Positions 1 to 7,783 of a DNA stretch of 24,407 nucleotides are shown piece after piece; position 1 is the stretch's first letter; the number at the start of each line of letters is the position of its first letter. The position numbers and the translations under genes were made by a program. This DNA is from Gemmatimonadota bacterium (GTDB taxonomy: Bacteria > Gemmatimonadota > Gemmatimonadetes > Gemmatimonadales > GWC2-71-9): assembly GCA_017889745.1 (NCBI GenBank), contig JAGGAG010000016.1:1-24407 (forward strand), written 5' to 3'. A model generated the notes under the pieces. The model had not been told where the DNA came from. It ran no database searches and saw only the letters and a list, made by a program, of their open reading frames with translations.

Positions 1-251
1 TAGCGGGCCTCCTCGAGGCCGATCTGCCAGGAGGGGTCCTCTACGGTCTCGACCACCTGACGGAGCCGGACGATGCGAATGGAGCCCTGCAGCTCGTCGA
101 CGCTCAGCTCGAACTTGACGTTCGGGCCGTAGCGGCGCACGAGGGCCGCCTGGATGCCATCACGCAGCATGTCGAGCAGTTCCGCGCGGTCGAGCTGCTT
201 GGCGGAGGTGAGCTCGCGGAAGGCGGCAAGGACTTCGGGTGAACCAGCCAT
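1..251 (-). CDS. nusA: Transcription termination/antitermination factor NusA, N-terminal part (cut by window edge)
   Basis: The 83 visible codons begin at an ATG at 251 and read MAGSPEVLAAFRELTSAKQL..., running off the left edge with no stop. The helical start, the segment LDMLRDGIQAALVRRYG (about residues 27-43) and the following beta region match the N-terminal domain of NusA that contacts RNA polymerase. NusA modulates pausing, intrinsic termination and antitermination. The S1 and KH RNA-binding domains would lie outside the window. It follows rimP by 39 bases on the same strand, the conserved rimP-nusA order, which strongly supports the call from a short fragment. It is probably transcribed from the rimP promoter and subject to the leader terminator described separately. 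Confidence 0.88.
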   Translation of the reverse strand, partial: MAGSPEVLAAFRELTSAKQLDRAELLDMLRDGIQAALVRRYGPNVKFELSVDELQGSIRIVRLRQVVETVEDPSWQIGLEEAR

Positions 252-290
252 GTGTCGATCTCCAGGATCCGCAGCGCGTCCTGCGCGCCG

Positions 291-782
291 CTAGCGATGC
301 TTCTTCTTGGCCTGGGGCGCCGGCCAGTCGTACACCAGCGTGGCGCTCCGGATGTCAGCGAGCCGGATGGTGGCGTCCTCGCCCGTGGGGAGGCGAAGGG
401 TCACGGTGTCGTCCGTCGGGACCGCGACGATCTCGGCGACGGGCCGGCCCGGCATTCTCGCCACGTGCAGGGTGACGCGGCGTCCCACGTACCGGCGCCA
501 GTGCTCCGGGAAGCGCACCGGTCGTTCTACCCCGGGCGACGAAACCTCGAGCACGTAGCGCGGCCCCACCAGCGCCGCCGCCTCGAGTGCCGCCTCGATG
601 GCCCGGCTGAGCCGGGCACACTCTTCGGTGGTGATGCCGTGCCCGGGCGTCGAGTCTGGCCGGTCGGCGCGAATACCGAGAATCGGCCGAGCCGGAGTTC
701 CGGTGCGGCGGACGTCGACGAGCTCGAATCCCGCGCCCTCGACCTGGTTCAGCACGAGATCGAGGAGTGGATCGGTGGACAT
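291..782 (-). CDS. rimP: Ribosome maturation factor RimP
   Basis: A 163-residue protein, close to the usual 150-170 for RimP, which assists late assembly of the 30S subunit in the cytoplasm. The family signature is visible: an N-terminal LDLVLNQVEGAGFELVDVR segment, then ITTEECARLSRAIEAAL, then YVLEVSSPGVERPVR, with a C-terminal SH3-like beta domain ending in the basic tail QAKKKHR. The frame stays open upstream to a GTG at 827, but that stretch lies inside a terminator hairpin. The ATG at 782 is preferred because it lies just downstream of the hairpin, has a purine-rich GGGGGAG immediately before it, and gives the normal family N-terminus (MSTDPLL). nusA follows 39 bases downstream. Confidence 0.95.
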   Translation of the reverse strand: MSTDPLLDLVLNQVEGAGFELVDVRRTGTPARPILGIRADRPDSTPGHGITTEECARLSRAIEAALEAAALVGPRYVLEVSSPGVERPVRFPEHWRRYVGRRVTLHVARMPGRPVAEIVAVPTDDTVTLRLPTGEDATIRLADIRSATLVYDWPAPQAKKKHR

Positions 783-799
783 GCTCCCCCGGCGAGTCC

Positions 800-829
800 A
801 AAAAAAACGTGGGGGAACCTCCCCCACGT
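800..829 (-). terminator. Intrinsic terminator in the rimP-nusA leader (candidate attenuator)
   Basis: On the minus strand, ACGTGGGGGA (829-820) pairs perfectly with TCCCCCACGT (816-807). The 10-bp stem has a 3-base GGT loop and is followed directly by seven more T (806-800). It lies 17 bases before the rimP ATG and about 45 bases after the predicted transcription start, so it would end transcripts before the first codon. It could also stop readthrough from pgeF. The structure is seen directly; an attenuation role is inferred. Confidence 0.88.
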
Positions 830-882
830 CGTCGGCGGACTACCCTTCGACATCCCGCACCACACCCCACCAGCAGGCTGAA

Positions 883-911
883 AAGATACTGTCCCCGAGG
901 GGGAGGAGCAA
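883..911 (-). promoter_or_regulatory. Predicted sigma70-type promoter for rimP-nusA
   Basis: On the minus strand a -35 box TTGCTC (911-906) is separated by 17 bases from a -10 box TATCTT (888-883). The start point would be near 876, giving a leader of roughly 94 bases to the rimP ATG that contains the terminator hairpin. The match is good but not perfect, and no other promoter of this quality is seen between pgeF and rimP. Confidence 0.55.
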
Positions 912-946
912 GGACTCAACGGCGTAAACGGCAGACCCTGGGCCCC

Positions 947-1087
947 GCAGGGTGAGCCGGGCCCTAAGGCCGGCAGGGTGAGCCGGGCCCTGCGTGCCTC
1001 TGGCAGGCGCTCGCGCTCGCGACGCCGTCATCGCCCATGCCGCACCCGCGCTCGAACGCTGGCTCGGCACGCAGGGCCTGGCTCACC
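947..1087. repeat. Short direct and inverted repeat cluster downstream of pgeF
   Basis: The 19-mer GCAGGGTGAGCCGGGCCCT occurs at 947-965 and again, identical, at 973-991. The second copy, extended to 977-996, is the inverse of 1068-1087 with a single mismatch over 20 bases (a potential G-U pair in one of the RNAs). A transcript reading through from pgeF could fold into a 20-bp stem enclosing about 71 bases. There is no T-run, so it is not a classical terminator. It may be a small palindromic repeat family or a processing/stabilising element. Confidence 0.7.
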
Positions 1088-1111
1088 GCAATCGCGGCTG
1101 GAGCGGTGGCG

Positions 1112-1888
1112 CTAAGGCAGCGCACCGAGATATGCCGCCATCCGCCCGTCCGTGCCACCGGACTTCCGATGGGAGAAGAAGTGCTGGCTGTCCCTGGCGC
1201 TGCACCATTCGGAAACTGTTATATCCGAAATTCCCAGCTTGCGTCCCTGCTCGGCCAGGACCGAGCGCAGGTCCACGTGCCATGGGCCCTTCCCCTCCGC
1301 AGGCAGTTTGAGCCCATCCATGACCTCAGAACCTACTTCATATTCATCACCTGAAATACCTACACCACAATGCATTATGATGTCGAATGGCTCACAACGC
1401 ACATGGCTGGACAAGATTTCCACACCGCGCTCGAGGATACCGGCGGCGGTGCCGCGCCAGCCGGCGTGGAGCAGGGCGATGCCGCCGTGGCGCGGGGCGG
1501 CAAGGTAGACCGGGATACAGTCGGCCACGGTGACGGTGAGCATGAGCCCGGACTTGTCGGTGGCGTGGCCGTCGACGCCGTCGAGAATCGTCCAGCCGAA
1601 CCCGAGATCGTGCCAGACGACGCGGTCGCCGTGGACCTGGTTGCCGAGCGCGGTGGAGCCGAGACAGCTCTCGGCGGTGCGGAGAGTCTTCCAGCGGGTC
1701 ATGACCTCGCCCACCGGCTGGCCGGACCAGAGACCGAGGTCAAAGGGCTCGCCAGCTCCCCGCCCCGTGATGCCGGCGACCAGGCCGTGCTTCGCCCGCC
1801 AGCCGGGGATCTCGAAGCGGGGCACGTCGCCGGCGACTGGGGTCTCGCGCAGGGTCGTGGGAAGCGGGTCGTGCGTCGTGGGGCTCAA
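1112..1888 (-). CDS. pgeF: Peptidoglycan editing factor PgeF (YfiH/DUF152, 'laccase-domain' family)
   Basis: The family removes a misincorporated L-Ser from UDP-MurNAc in the cytoplasm; older annotations call it polyphenol oxidase or laccase. Visible motifs, numbered from a TTG start at 1888, are NQVHGDRV (His86), TVADCIPV (Cys124) and LLHAGWRGTAAG (His141). These are the conserved metal/active-site residues. The C-terminus CSARDSQHFFSHRKSGGTDGRMA is also typical. With the TTG at 1888 the protein has 258 residues and its start overlaps the murA stop (TTGA). A GTG at 1825 would give 237 residues, nearer the usual length, but lacks a clear ribosome binding site. No in-frame ATG exists near either. 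The frame remains open far upstream, but that extension is the shadow of murA. Its position behind murA fits a role in precursor quality control. Confidence 0.88.
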   Translation of the reverse strand: MSPTTHDPLPTTLRETPVAGDVPRFEIPGWRAKHGLVAGITGRGAGEPFDLGLWSGQPVGEVMTRWKTLRTAESCLGSTALGNQVHGDRVVWHDLGFGWTILDGVDGHATDKSGLMLTVTVADCIPVYLAAPRHGGIALLHAGWRGTAAGILERGVEILSSHVRCEPFDIIMHCGVGISGDEYEVGSEVMDGLKLPAEGKGPWHVDLRSVLAEQGRKLGISDITVSEWCSARDSQHFFSHRKSGGTDGRMAAYLGALP

Positions 1889-3168
1889 TCGTCCAACCGT
1901 TCGATGTCGGCGCCGAGGGCCCTGAGGCGTTCGTCGATCTTTTCGTAGCCGCGCTCGATCTGCCCCACGTTGTGGATGGTGCTGGTGCCTTCGGCGGCGA
2001 GGGCGGCCAGGACCATGGCCATGCCGGCGCGGATGTCGGGCGACTCGACGGTTCCCCCCTTGAGGGGCGAAGGGCCGGAGATGACAGCGCGGTGGGGATC
2101 GCAGAGGACGATGCGGGCGCCCATGCCGATGAGCTTGTCGACGAAGAAGAGCCGGGACTCGAACATCTTCTCGAAGACGAGGAGCATGCCCTCGCACTGG
2201 GTGGCGGCGACGATGGTGGTGGACATGGTATCGGCCGGAAATGCCGGCCACGGGCCGTCCTCGAGCTTGGGAACGTGACCGCCGAGATCGGGGCGGATGC
2301 GACGCTCCTGATTGGCGTCCACGTACAGGGTATGGCCGTCGAGGCGGGGGCGGATGCCGAGCCGCTCGAAGCCCAGTAGCGTGGCGCGGAGGTCGTCGCC
2401 ACGGACACCCTCGATGGTGACATCGCCGTTGGTAACGGCGGCGAGCCCGATGAAGCTGCCGATCTCGATGTGATCGGGGCCGATGGCGTAGCGGGCGCCG
2501 GTGAGGGGACGTCCGCCCTCGATGGTGTAGACGTTCGAGCCGATGCCCTCGATCTGTGCCCCCAAGATGTTGAGGAAAAGGGCGAGGTCCTGCACGTGGG
2601 GCTCGGCGGCGGCATTGCGGAGGACGGTGCGGCCCTTCGCGGCCACGGCGGCCATGAGGGCGTTCTCGGTGCCGGTAACGCTGGGCTCGTCGAGGAAGAT
2701 GTCGGTGCCTACAAGGGCCTTGGCCTCGACGGTGTAGTCGGCACCGACGCGCACTTCGGCGCCCAGATGCTCCAGGGCGAGGAAGTGGGTATCGACTCGG
2801 CGGCGGCCGATGACGTCGCCGCCCGGGGGCGGCAGGGTGACCCGGCCGAAGCGAGCCAGCATGGGGCCGGCGAGCAGGATCGAGGCGCGGATCCGGGCGC
2901 AAAGCCGGGGATCGAGGGGCTTGGCCTGAACGCTCTTGGTATCCACGCGAACGGCGTTGGGCCCGCACCACTCGACGGTGGCGCCGAGGTGCGCGAGGAG
3001 CTCGAGCATGCTCTCCACATCCTTGATGCGGGGCACGTTCTCGAGTTCGCAGGGCCCGTCGGCGAGCAGCGTGGCGGCGAGGATGGGCAGCGCGGCGTTC
3101 TTGTTACCAGCGGGGCGGATGGAGCCCTTGAGGGCGCGGCCGCCGCGGACCTTGTATCGAAGTGGCAT
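1885..3168 (-). CDS. murA: UDP-N-acetylglucosamine 1-carboxyvinyltransferase MurA (Asp in place of catalytic Cys)
   Basis: A 427-residue protein, full family length (E. coli 419). It transfers enolpyruvate from PEP to UDP-GlcNAc, the first committed step of peptidoglycan synthesis, in the cytoplasm. Family features include GNKNAALPIL (Lys23), ARIRASILLAGP (Arg94), the active-site loop PPPGGDVIGRRRVD (114-126), the FPAD segment carrying the catalytic Asp, and a C-terminal GYEKIDERLRALGADIERL. The loop residue equivalent to E. coli Cys115 is Asp118 (codon GAC at 2817-2815). Cys-to-Asp enzymes are active but are not alkylated by fosfomycin. The ATG at 3168 has no Shine-Dalgarno; a promoter upstream places transcription start on that ATG. 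It overlaps pgeF. Confidence 0.97.
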   Translation of the reverse strand: MPLRYKVRGGRALKGSIRPAGNKNAALPILAATLLADGPCELENVPRIKDVESMLELLAHLGATVEWCGPNAVRVDTKSVQAKPLDPRLCARIRASILLAGPMLARFGRVTLPPPGGDVIGRRRVDTHFLALEHLGAEVRVGADYTVEAKALVGTDIFLDEPSVTGTENALMAAVAAKGRTVLRNAAAEPHVQDLALFLNILGAQIEGIGSNVYTIEGGRPLTGARYAIGPDHIEIGSFIGLAAVTNGDVTIEGVRGDDLRATLLGFERLGIRPRLDGHTLYVDANQERRIRPDLGGHVPKLEDGPWPAFPADTMSTTIVAATQCEGMLLVFEKMFESRLFFVDKLIGMGARIVLCDPHRAVISGPSPLKGGTVESPDIRAGMAMVLAALAAEGTSTIHNVGQIERGYEKIDERLRALGADIERLDD

Positions 3169-3174
3169 GCGGGA

Positions 3175-3202
3175 ACAGTACCAGCGCGTTCCAAGGCGTC
3201 AA
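3175..3202 (-). promoter_or_regulatory. Predicted murA promoter giving a leaderless transcript
   Basis: On the minus strand TTGACG (3202-3197) and TACTGT (3180-3175) are separated by 16 bases. Counting the last -10 base as -7 puts +1 at 3168, exactly the A of the murA ATG. The absence of any Shine-Dalgarno before that ATG agrees with a leaderless mRNA. Inferred from spacing only. Confidence 0.6.
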
Positions 3203-3215
3203 GCACAGGTGGCAC

Positions 3216-3245
3216 TTGCGATTGGGCGCCCGCAGTCGATGTTTA
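3216..3245 (+). promoter_or_regulatory. Weak candidate promoter for the DUF948-like gene
   Basis: TTGCGA (3216-3221), an 18-base spacer and TGTTTA (3240-3245) end only four bases before the ATG at 3250. If real, it would also give a leaderless transcript, though the gap is slightly too short. Its -35 box faces the murA -35 box with 13 bases between them. The boxes are imperfect, so this is tentative. Confidence 0.25.
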
Positions 3246-3249
3246 GATC

Positions 3250-3708
3250 ATGCTGCTCCAAGCGCAGGACACGCCGGCCTGGGTCGGGCCGACCATGGCG
3301 ATCTCGCTCGCCATCATTGCCCTGGCCTTCGCCATCATCGGCATCGTGGTCGCCGCCCTTGGCCTGGCCCTCTCGAGACAACTCAAGGACCTCCGGGGCC
3401 AGATGGCCGGCGTGCAGGACGACCTGCAGCGCACGATGAAATCGATCCGGAAGGGTGCCAAGGACATCCGGGGCGTGACGGCGCTGGTGCACGACCAGGT
3501 GGCAGGCTTCGCCAGCACGGGCGAGGAACTGCGGGGCAAGGTGCTGGACGCCGCCGAACACGTGCAGACGCGGCTGCAGGACATCGAGGCGCTGTACGAC
3601 GTGGTCTACGAGGAAGTAGCGGACACTGCACTCGACGTGGCGGCGAGCGTGCGGACCTTCAGGCGGAACCCGGTGATGCGCGTCATGCGCAGATGGCTGA
3701 GCCGCTGA
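3250..3708 (+). CDS. DUF948-like membrane protein with coiled-coil tail
   Basis: A 152-residue protein of unknown function. A hydrophobic segment at about residues 16-42 (MAISLAIIALAFAIIGIVVA...) forms one transmembrane helix. A charged, heptad-like helical region at about 45-130 follows (LKDLRGQMAGVQDDLQRTM...), and the tail is basic (RRNPVMRVMRRWLSR). This single-helix plus long amphipathic helix layout is that of DUF948-type proteins (general-stress YtxG-like family in Firmicutes). Topology is probably N-out with a cytoplasmic coiled coil. No Shine-Dalgarno is seen before the ATG. The last 16 bases overlap the next gene, so the two are probably co-expressed. The assignment rests on architecture rather than a diagnostic motif. 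Confidence 0.8.
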   Translation: MLLQAQDTPAWVGPTMAISLAIIALAFAIIGIVVAALGLALSRQLKDLRGQMAGVQDDLQRTMKSIRKGAKDIRGVTALVHDQVAGFASTGEELRGKVLDAAEHVQTRLQDIEALYDVVYEEVADTALDVAASVRTFRRNPVMRVMRRWLSR

Positions 3709-4670
3709 CGGTGATCCTCCGGGTCTTCCTTTCCTTCGGTATCGTCGCGCTCGTCGCGGTCTGTTTTCCCGATTCAGCGCATGCGTGGACCCCCGGGACG
3801 CACATCTACCTGGGTGAATCGCTCCTCGCCAACCTGCACCTGCTGCCGGCGGCGACCGCCGAGCTGCTGCGGGCCTTCCCGTTCGACTTTCTCTACGGCA
3901 ACATCGCGGCTGATTCCTCCATCGCGAAGAAGTACGCGCCGGTGGGACGGCATTGCCACTACTGGCACGTGGGACAGGAGATCCACGACGAGGCGCAGCA
4001 CGATTCGCTGCGCGCGTTCGGGCTCGGGTACCTGTGTCATCTCGCGGCCGACACGGTGGCGCACAACTACTTCGTGCCGCGACAGCTGGTGCTGACGGCG
4101 AGCACGGCGGCGGTGGGGCACGCGTACTGGGAGAGCCGGGTGGAGACGCACCTGGGGAGCGCGTACGCGCGGGCGGCGAAAGACGTGATCCTGAGCGACA
4201 CGCGGCAGGCGGACCGGCACCTGGCGCAGATCATCTCACCGACATTGTTCAGCGTGGGGACGAACCGGCGGCTGTTCAAGGGGCTGGTGCACCTCGCCGA
4301 GACGCGCGGGTTCCAGAGCGGACTCAGGGCGGCGGTGGGGCGGAGCCGGTGGTCGCTGACCGACCTGGACGTAGAACGGCACCTGGGCCTCTCCTACGAC
4401 TACATGGTGGACCTGCTGTCGACCGAGGCGCCGGTGCCGAGACGGCTGGATCCGTCGGGCGACCAGCCGCTGCACGTGGCGAAGGCGGTGCGGCGGCAGG
4501 TGCTGCAGGGGGGAGCCCGGACGCGTCCGAGCCGGCTGCTGGATGCCGCGGAAGAGCACTTCGGGTTGCCGGGGACGAAGCTCGCGTTCTGGCCGGAGCG
4601 GATCCGGCCGCTGCCGTGGCGCGCCCCCGCCCCAGCGCGGGAACGGAAGCAGCGCCGGGCGGAGGCGTAA
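3693..4670 (+). CDS. Secreted zinc-dependent phospholipase C-like protein
   Basis: A 325-residue protein with a Sec signal peptide (hydrophobic at about residues 7-24, probable cleavage AHA|W at 31/32). Mature Trp32 and the motif WTPGTHIYLG (His37) resemble the zinc-dependent phospholipase C / S1-P1 nuclease fold, in which the N-terminal Trp helps bind zinc. Other candidate ligands are Asp74 in GNIAADSS, the cluster HCHYWH (87-92), and HLAADTVAHNYF (His117, Asp120, His124). The substrate cannot be told from sequence; many members of PF00882 have no known activity. The basic C-terminal tail (about 300-325) is likely disordered. The ATG at 3693 overlaps the upstream gene by 16 bases. A GTG at 3711 is an alternative that still keeps a signal peptide. 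The stop lies four bases from the convergent gatB stop. Confidence 0.82.
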   Translation: MAEPLTVILRVFLSFGIVALVAVCFPDSAHAWTPGTHIYLGESLLANLHLLPAATAELLRAFPFDFLYGNIAADSSIAKKYAPVGRHCHYWHVGQEIHDEAQHDSLRAFGLGYLCHLAADTVAHNYFVPRQLVLTASTAAVGHAYWESRVETHLGSAYARAAKDVILSDTRQADRHLAQIISPTLFSVGTNRRLFKGLVHLAETRGFQSGLRAAVGRSRWSLTDLDVERHLGLSYDYMVDLLSTEAPVPRRLDPSGDQPLHVAKAVRRQVLQGGARTRPSRLLDAAEEHFGLPGTKLAFWPERIRPLPWRAPAPARERKQRRAEA

Positions 4671-4674
4671 TCGA

Positions 4675-6092
<1,418 letters not shown>

Positions 6093-6093
<1 letters not shown>

Positions 6094-7484
6094 CAGCGCA
6101 CCTCCCCGGTGGCGCTCACCACCCGCTCCAGCACCTGCGCGGCAGCGAGCATGCGCTGCTCCTGGAACATCGGCGCGATGATCTGGGCACCGATGGGGAG
6201 CCCGTCGCTCCGTCCCACGGGAATGCTCATGGCGGGCAGGCCCGCGAGGCTGATGGCGCAGACGAAGACGTCGGCGTAGTACATCGCGACGGGATCGTCG
6301 GCCTTTTCGCCGGCCTTGAAGGCGGGCGTGGGCGTGGTGGGCGTGAGGAGGAGATCCACGCCACCCGAGAAGACCTTCCGGAAGTCCTCTGCGATGAGCG
6401 CGCGCACCGCCTGTGCCCTGCCGTAATAGGCATCGTAGTAGCCGGCGCTCAGCACATACGTGCCGACCAGGATGCGGCGGCGCACCTCGGGGCCGAAGCC
6501 CTCGCCGCGGGTGCGGCGGTACATGTCGGCGACGTCGTCGCCATCCTTGAGGCGGCGGACGCCGTACCGCACGCCGTCGAACCGCGCGAGGTTGGACGCC
6601 GCCTCGGCGGGCGCCACGATGTAGTAGGTGGGCACCGCGTACTTCGAGTGCGGGAGCGACACCTCGCGCACCTCGGCGCCCTGCGCGCGGACGGCGGCAA
6701 TGGCGCGATCGAGCCCCGCGCGGACGCCGGGATCGAGATCGGCCGGGTAGTACTCACGCGGCAGCCCGACGACGAGGTTCTTGAGGTCGGGGAGGTCGCC
6801 AGGCGAGAGCGGGAGCGCGGGCTCGCGCGCCGTGGTGGCGTCGAGGTGATCGTGCCCACTCATGACGCCGAGCACCGCCGCGGCGTTGGCGACGTTGTTG
6901 CCGAAGACGGAGATGCAGTCGAGGGACGAGCCGAAGGCGATGAGCCCATAGCGGCTCACGCGACCGTAGCTCGGCTTGATGCCGACGATGCCGCAGAAGC
7001 TCGCTGGCTGGCGCACGGAGCCGCCGGTCTCGGAGCCGAGTGCAGTGGGCACGACGCCGGCCGCCACGAGCGCCGCGGACCCGCCGCTGGAGCCGCCGGG
7101 CACCCGGGAGTGATCGATGGGGTTCTTGACCCGGCCGAAGGCGCTGTTCTCGGTGGACGAGCCCATGGCGAACTCGTCCATGTTCGCCTTGCAGGCCACC
7201 ATGGCGCCGGCGGCGCGGAGGCGCTCGATGGCGGTGGCGTTGTACGGGCTCACGTAGCCTTCGAGGATCTTCGAGGCGCAGGTACTGGGCTGCTCGACGG
7301 TGACGATGTTGTCCTTGACCGCAATCGGCATGGCGTGCAGCGGCATCGGCGCCAGCATGGCGTCGACGCGGGCCGCCTCACGGTCGAGGAGGTCGGCGGA
7401 CCAGTCGAGGGTGGCATTCAAGCCGATGGAGTCGGTCTCGGCGAGGCGGCTGGCGACCTCGCGGGCGATGGCGGCGGCCTTCAT
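6093..7484 (-). CDS. gatA: Aspartyl/glutamyl-tRNA(Asn/Gln) amidotransferase subunit A
   Basis: A 463-residue amidase-signature enzyme that hydrolyses glutamine to supply ammonia to GatB. The Ser-cisSer-Lys triad is complete: Lys57 in IAVKDNI, Ser132/133 in PGGSSGGSA, and nucleophile Ser156 in GSETGGSVRQPA. The usual Asp of that last motif (SDTGGS) is Glu here, a conservative change. The C-terminal SIPVGRSDGLPIGAQIIAP segment is typical of the family. Its start overlaps the gatC stop (ATGA), and a strong GGAGGAGG lies a few bases upstream within gatC. It fits an organism that makes Gln-tRNA and/or Asn-tRNA by the indirect route. Confidence 0.97.
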
Positions 7485-7783
7485 GCCTCCTCCATCGCGG
7501 TATGGCGGGGCACGGCAAAGAATTCGCCCGCAAACCCGGGAGCCATCGTCTCCAGGGTATGCGCGAGGGGCTGTGGCGCCACCACGTCGGGGCGCAGTTC
7601 GGCCTGGGCCGGCCCGGCGTTGAACGGCGGGGCCTTCCCGGCGACCGTGACCTCGTTCAGCTGCTCCACCATGGCAACGATGCGCTGCATCTGCTCCACG
7701 AGGTGGTCGAGTTCCGCCTCCGGCACCTCGAGCGCCGACAGCCTGGCCACGTGCAGTACATCATTGCGGGTGATGCCGCTCAT
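7481..7783 (-). CDS. gatC: Aspartyl/glutamyl-tRNA(Asn/Gln) amidotransferase subunit C
   Basis: A 100-residue protein, the normal size of GatC, a small belt-like subunit that wraps around GatA and GatB. The typical N-terminus is ITRNDVLHVARLSALEVPEAELDHLVEQM, with the C-terminal FFAVPRH that precedes the last residues in many GatC proteins. The frame extends upstream to a TTG at 7795. The ATG at 7783 is preferred because it has GGGAGGGAG directly upstream and overlaps the uvrD stop in ATGA fashion. The gatC-gatA-gatB order is contiguous with overlaps, implying stoichiometric translation. Confidence 0.95.
   Translation of the reverse strand: MSGITRNDVLHVARLSALEVPEAELDHLVEQMQRIVAMVEQLNEVTVAGKAPPFNAGPAQAELRPDVVAPQPLAHTLETMAPGFAGEFFAVPRHTAMEEA

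Larger units (their letters stand above)
830..1111. other. Intergenic region between pgeF and rimP
   Basis: This non-coding gap holds the predicted rimP promoter (883-911) and a cluster of direct and inverted repeats (947-1087). Several short open frames cross it on both strands, but none has a plausible ribosome binding site or recognisable protein. No tRNA-like cloverleaf was found, in contrast to the E. coli rimP-nusA operon, which begins with a tRNA gene. Confidence 0.6.

Noticed and set aside
783..827. GTG start for rimP at 827
   Set aside because: The added 15 codons lie in the terminator hairpin and T-run and do not resemble RimP. The ATG at 782 gives the family N-terminus.
879..903. 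REP/RAYT-like half palindrome (GAAAAGATACTGTCCCC)
   Set aside because: It recalls repeats seen near REP-associated transposases, but no matching inverted half or second copy was seen here, and the same bases are explained by the predicted -10 box.
840..1070. Minus-strand 76-codon frame in the pgeF-rimP gap
   Set aside because: It runs across the repeat cluster and the predicted promoter, has no ribosome binding site, and its composition looks non-coding.
830..1111. tRNA gene ahead of rimP, as in E. coli
   Set aside because: No acceptor-stem/T-loop arrangement could be drawn in either orientation.
1889..2971. Long upstream extension of the pgeF reading frame (open to 2971)
   Set aside because: The stretch is an out-of-frame shadow of murA: highly Arg/Pro/His-rich and unlike any PgeF N-terminus. 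High GC keeps alternative frames open.
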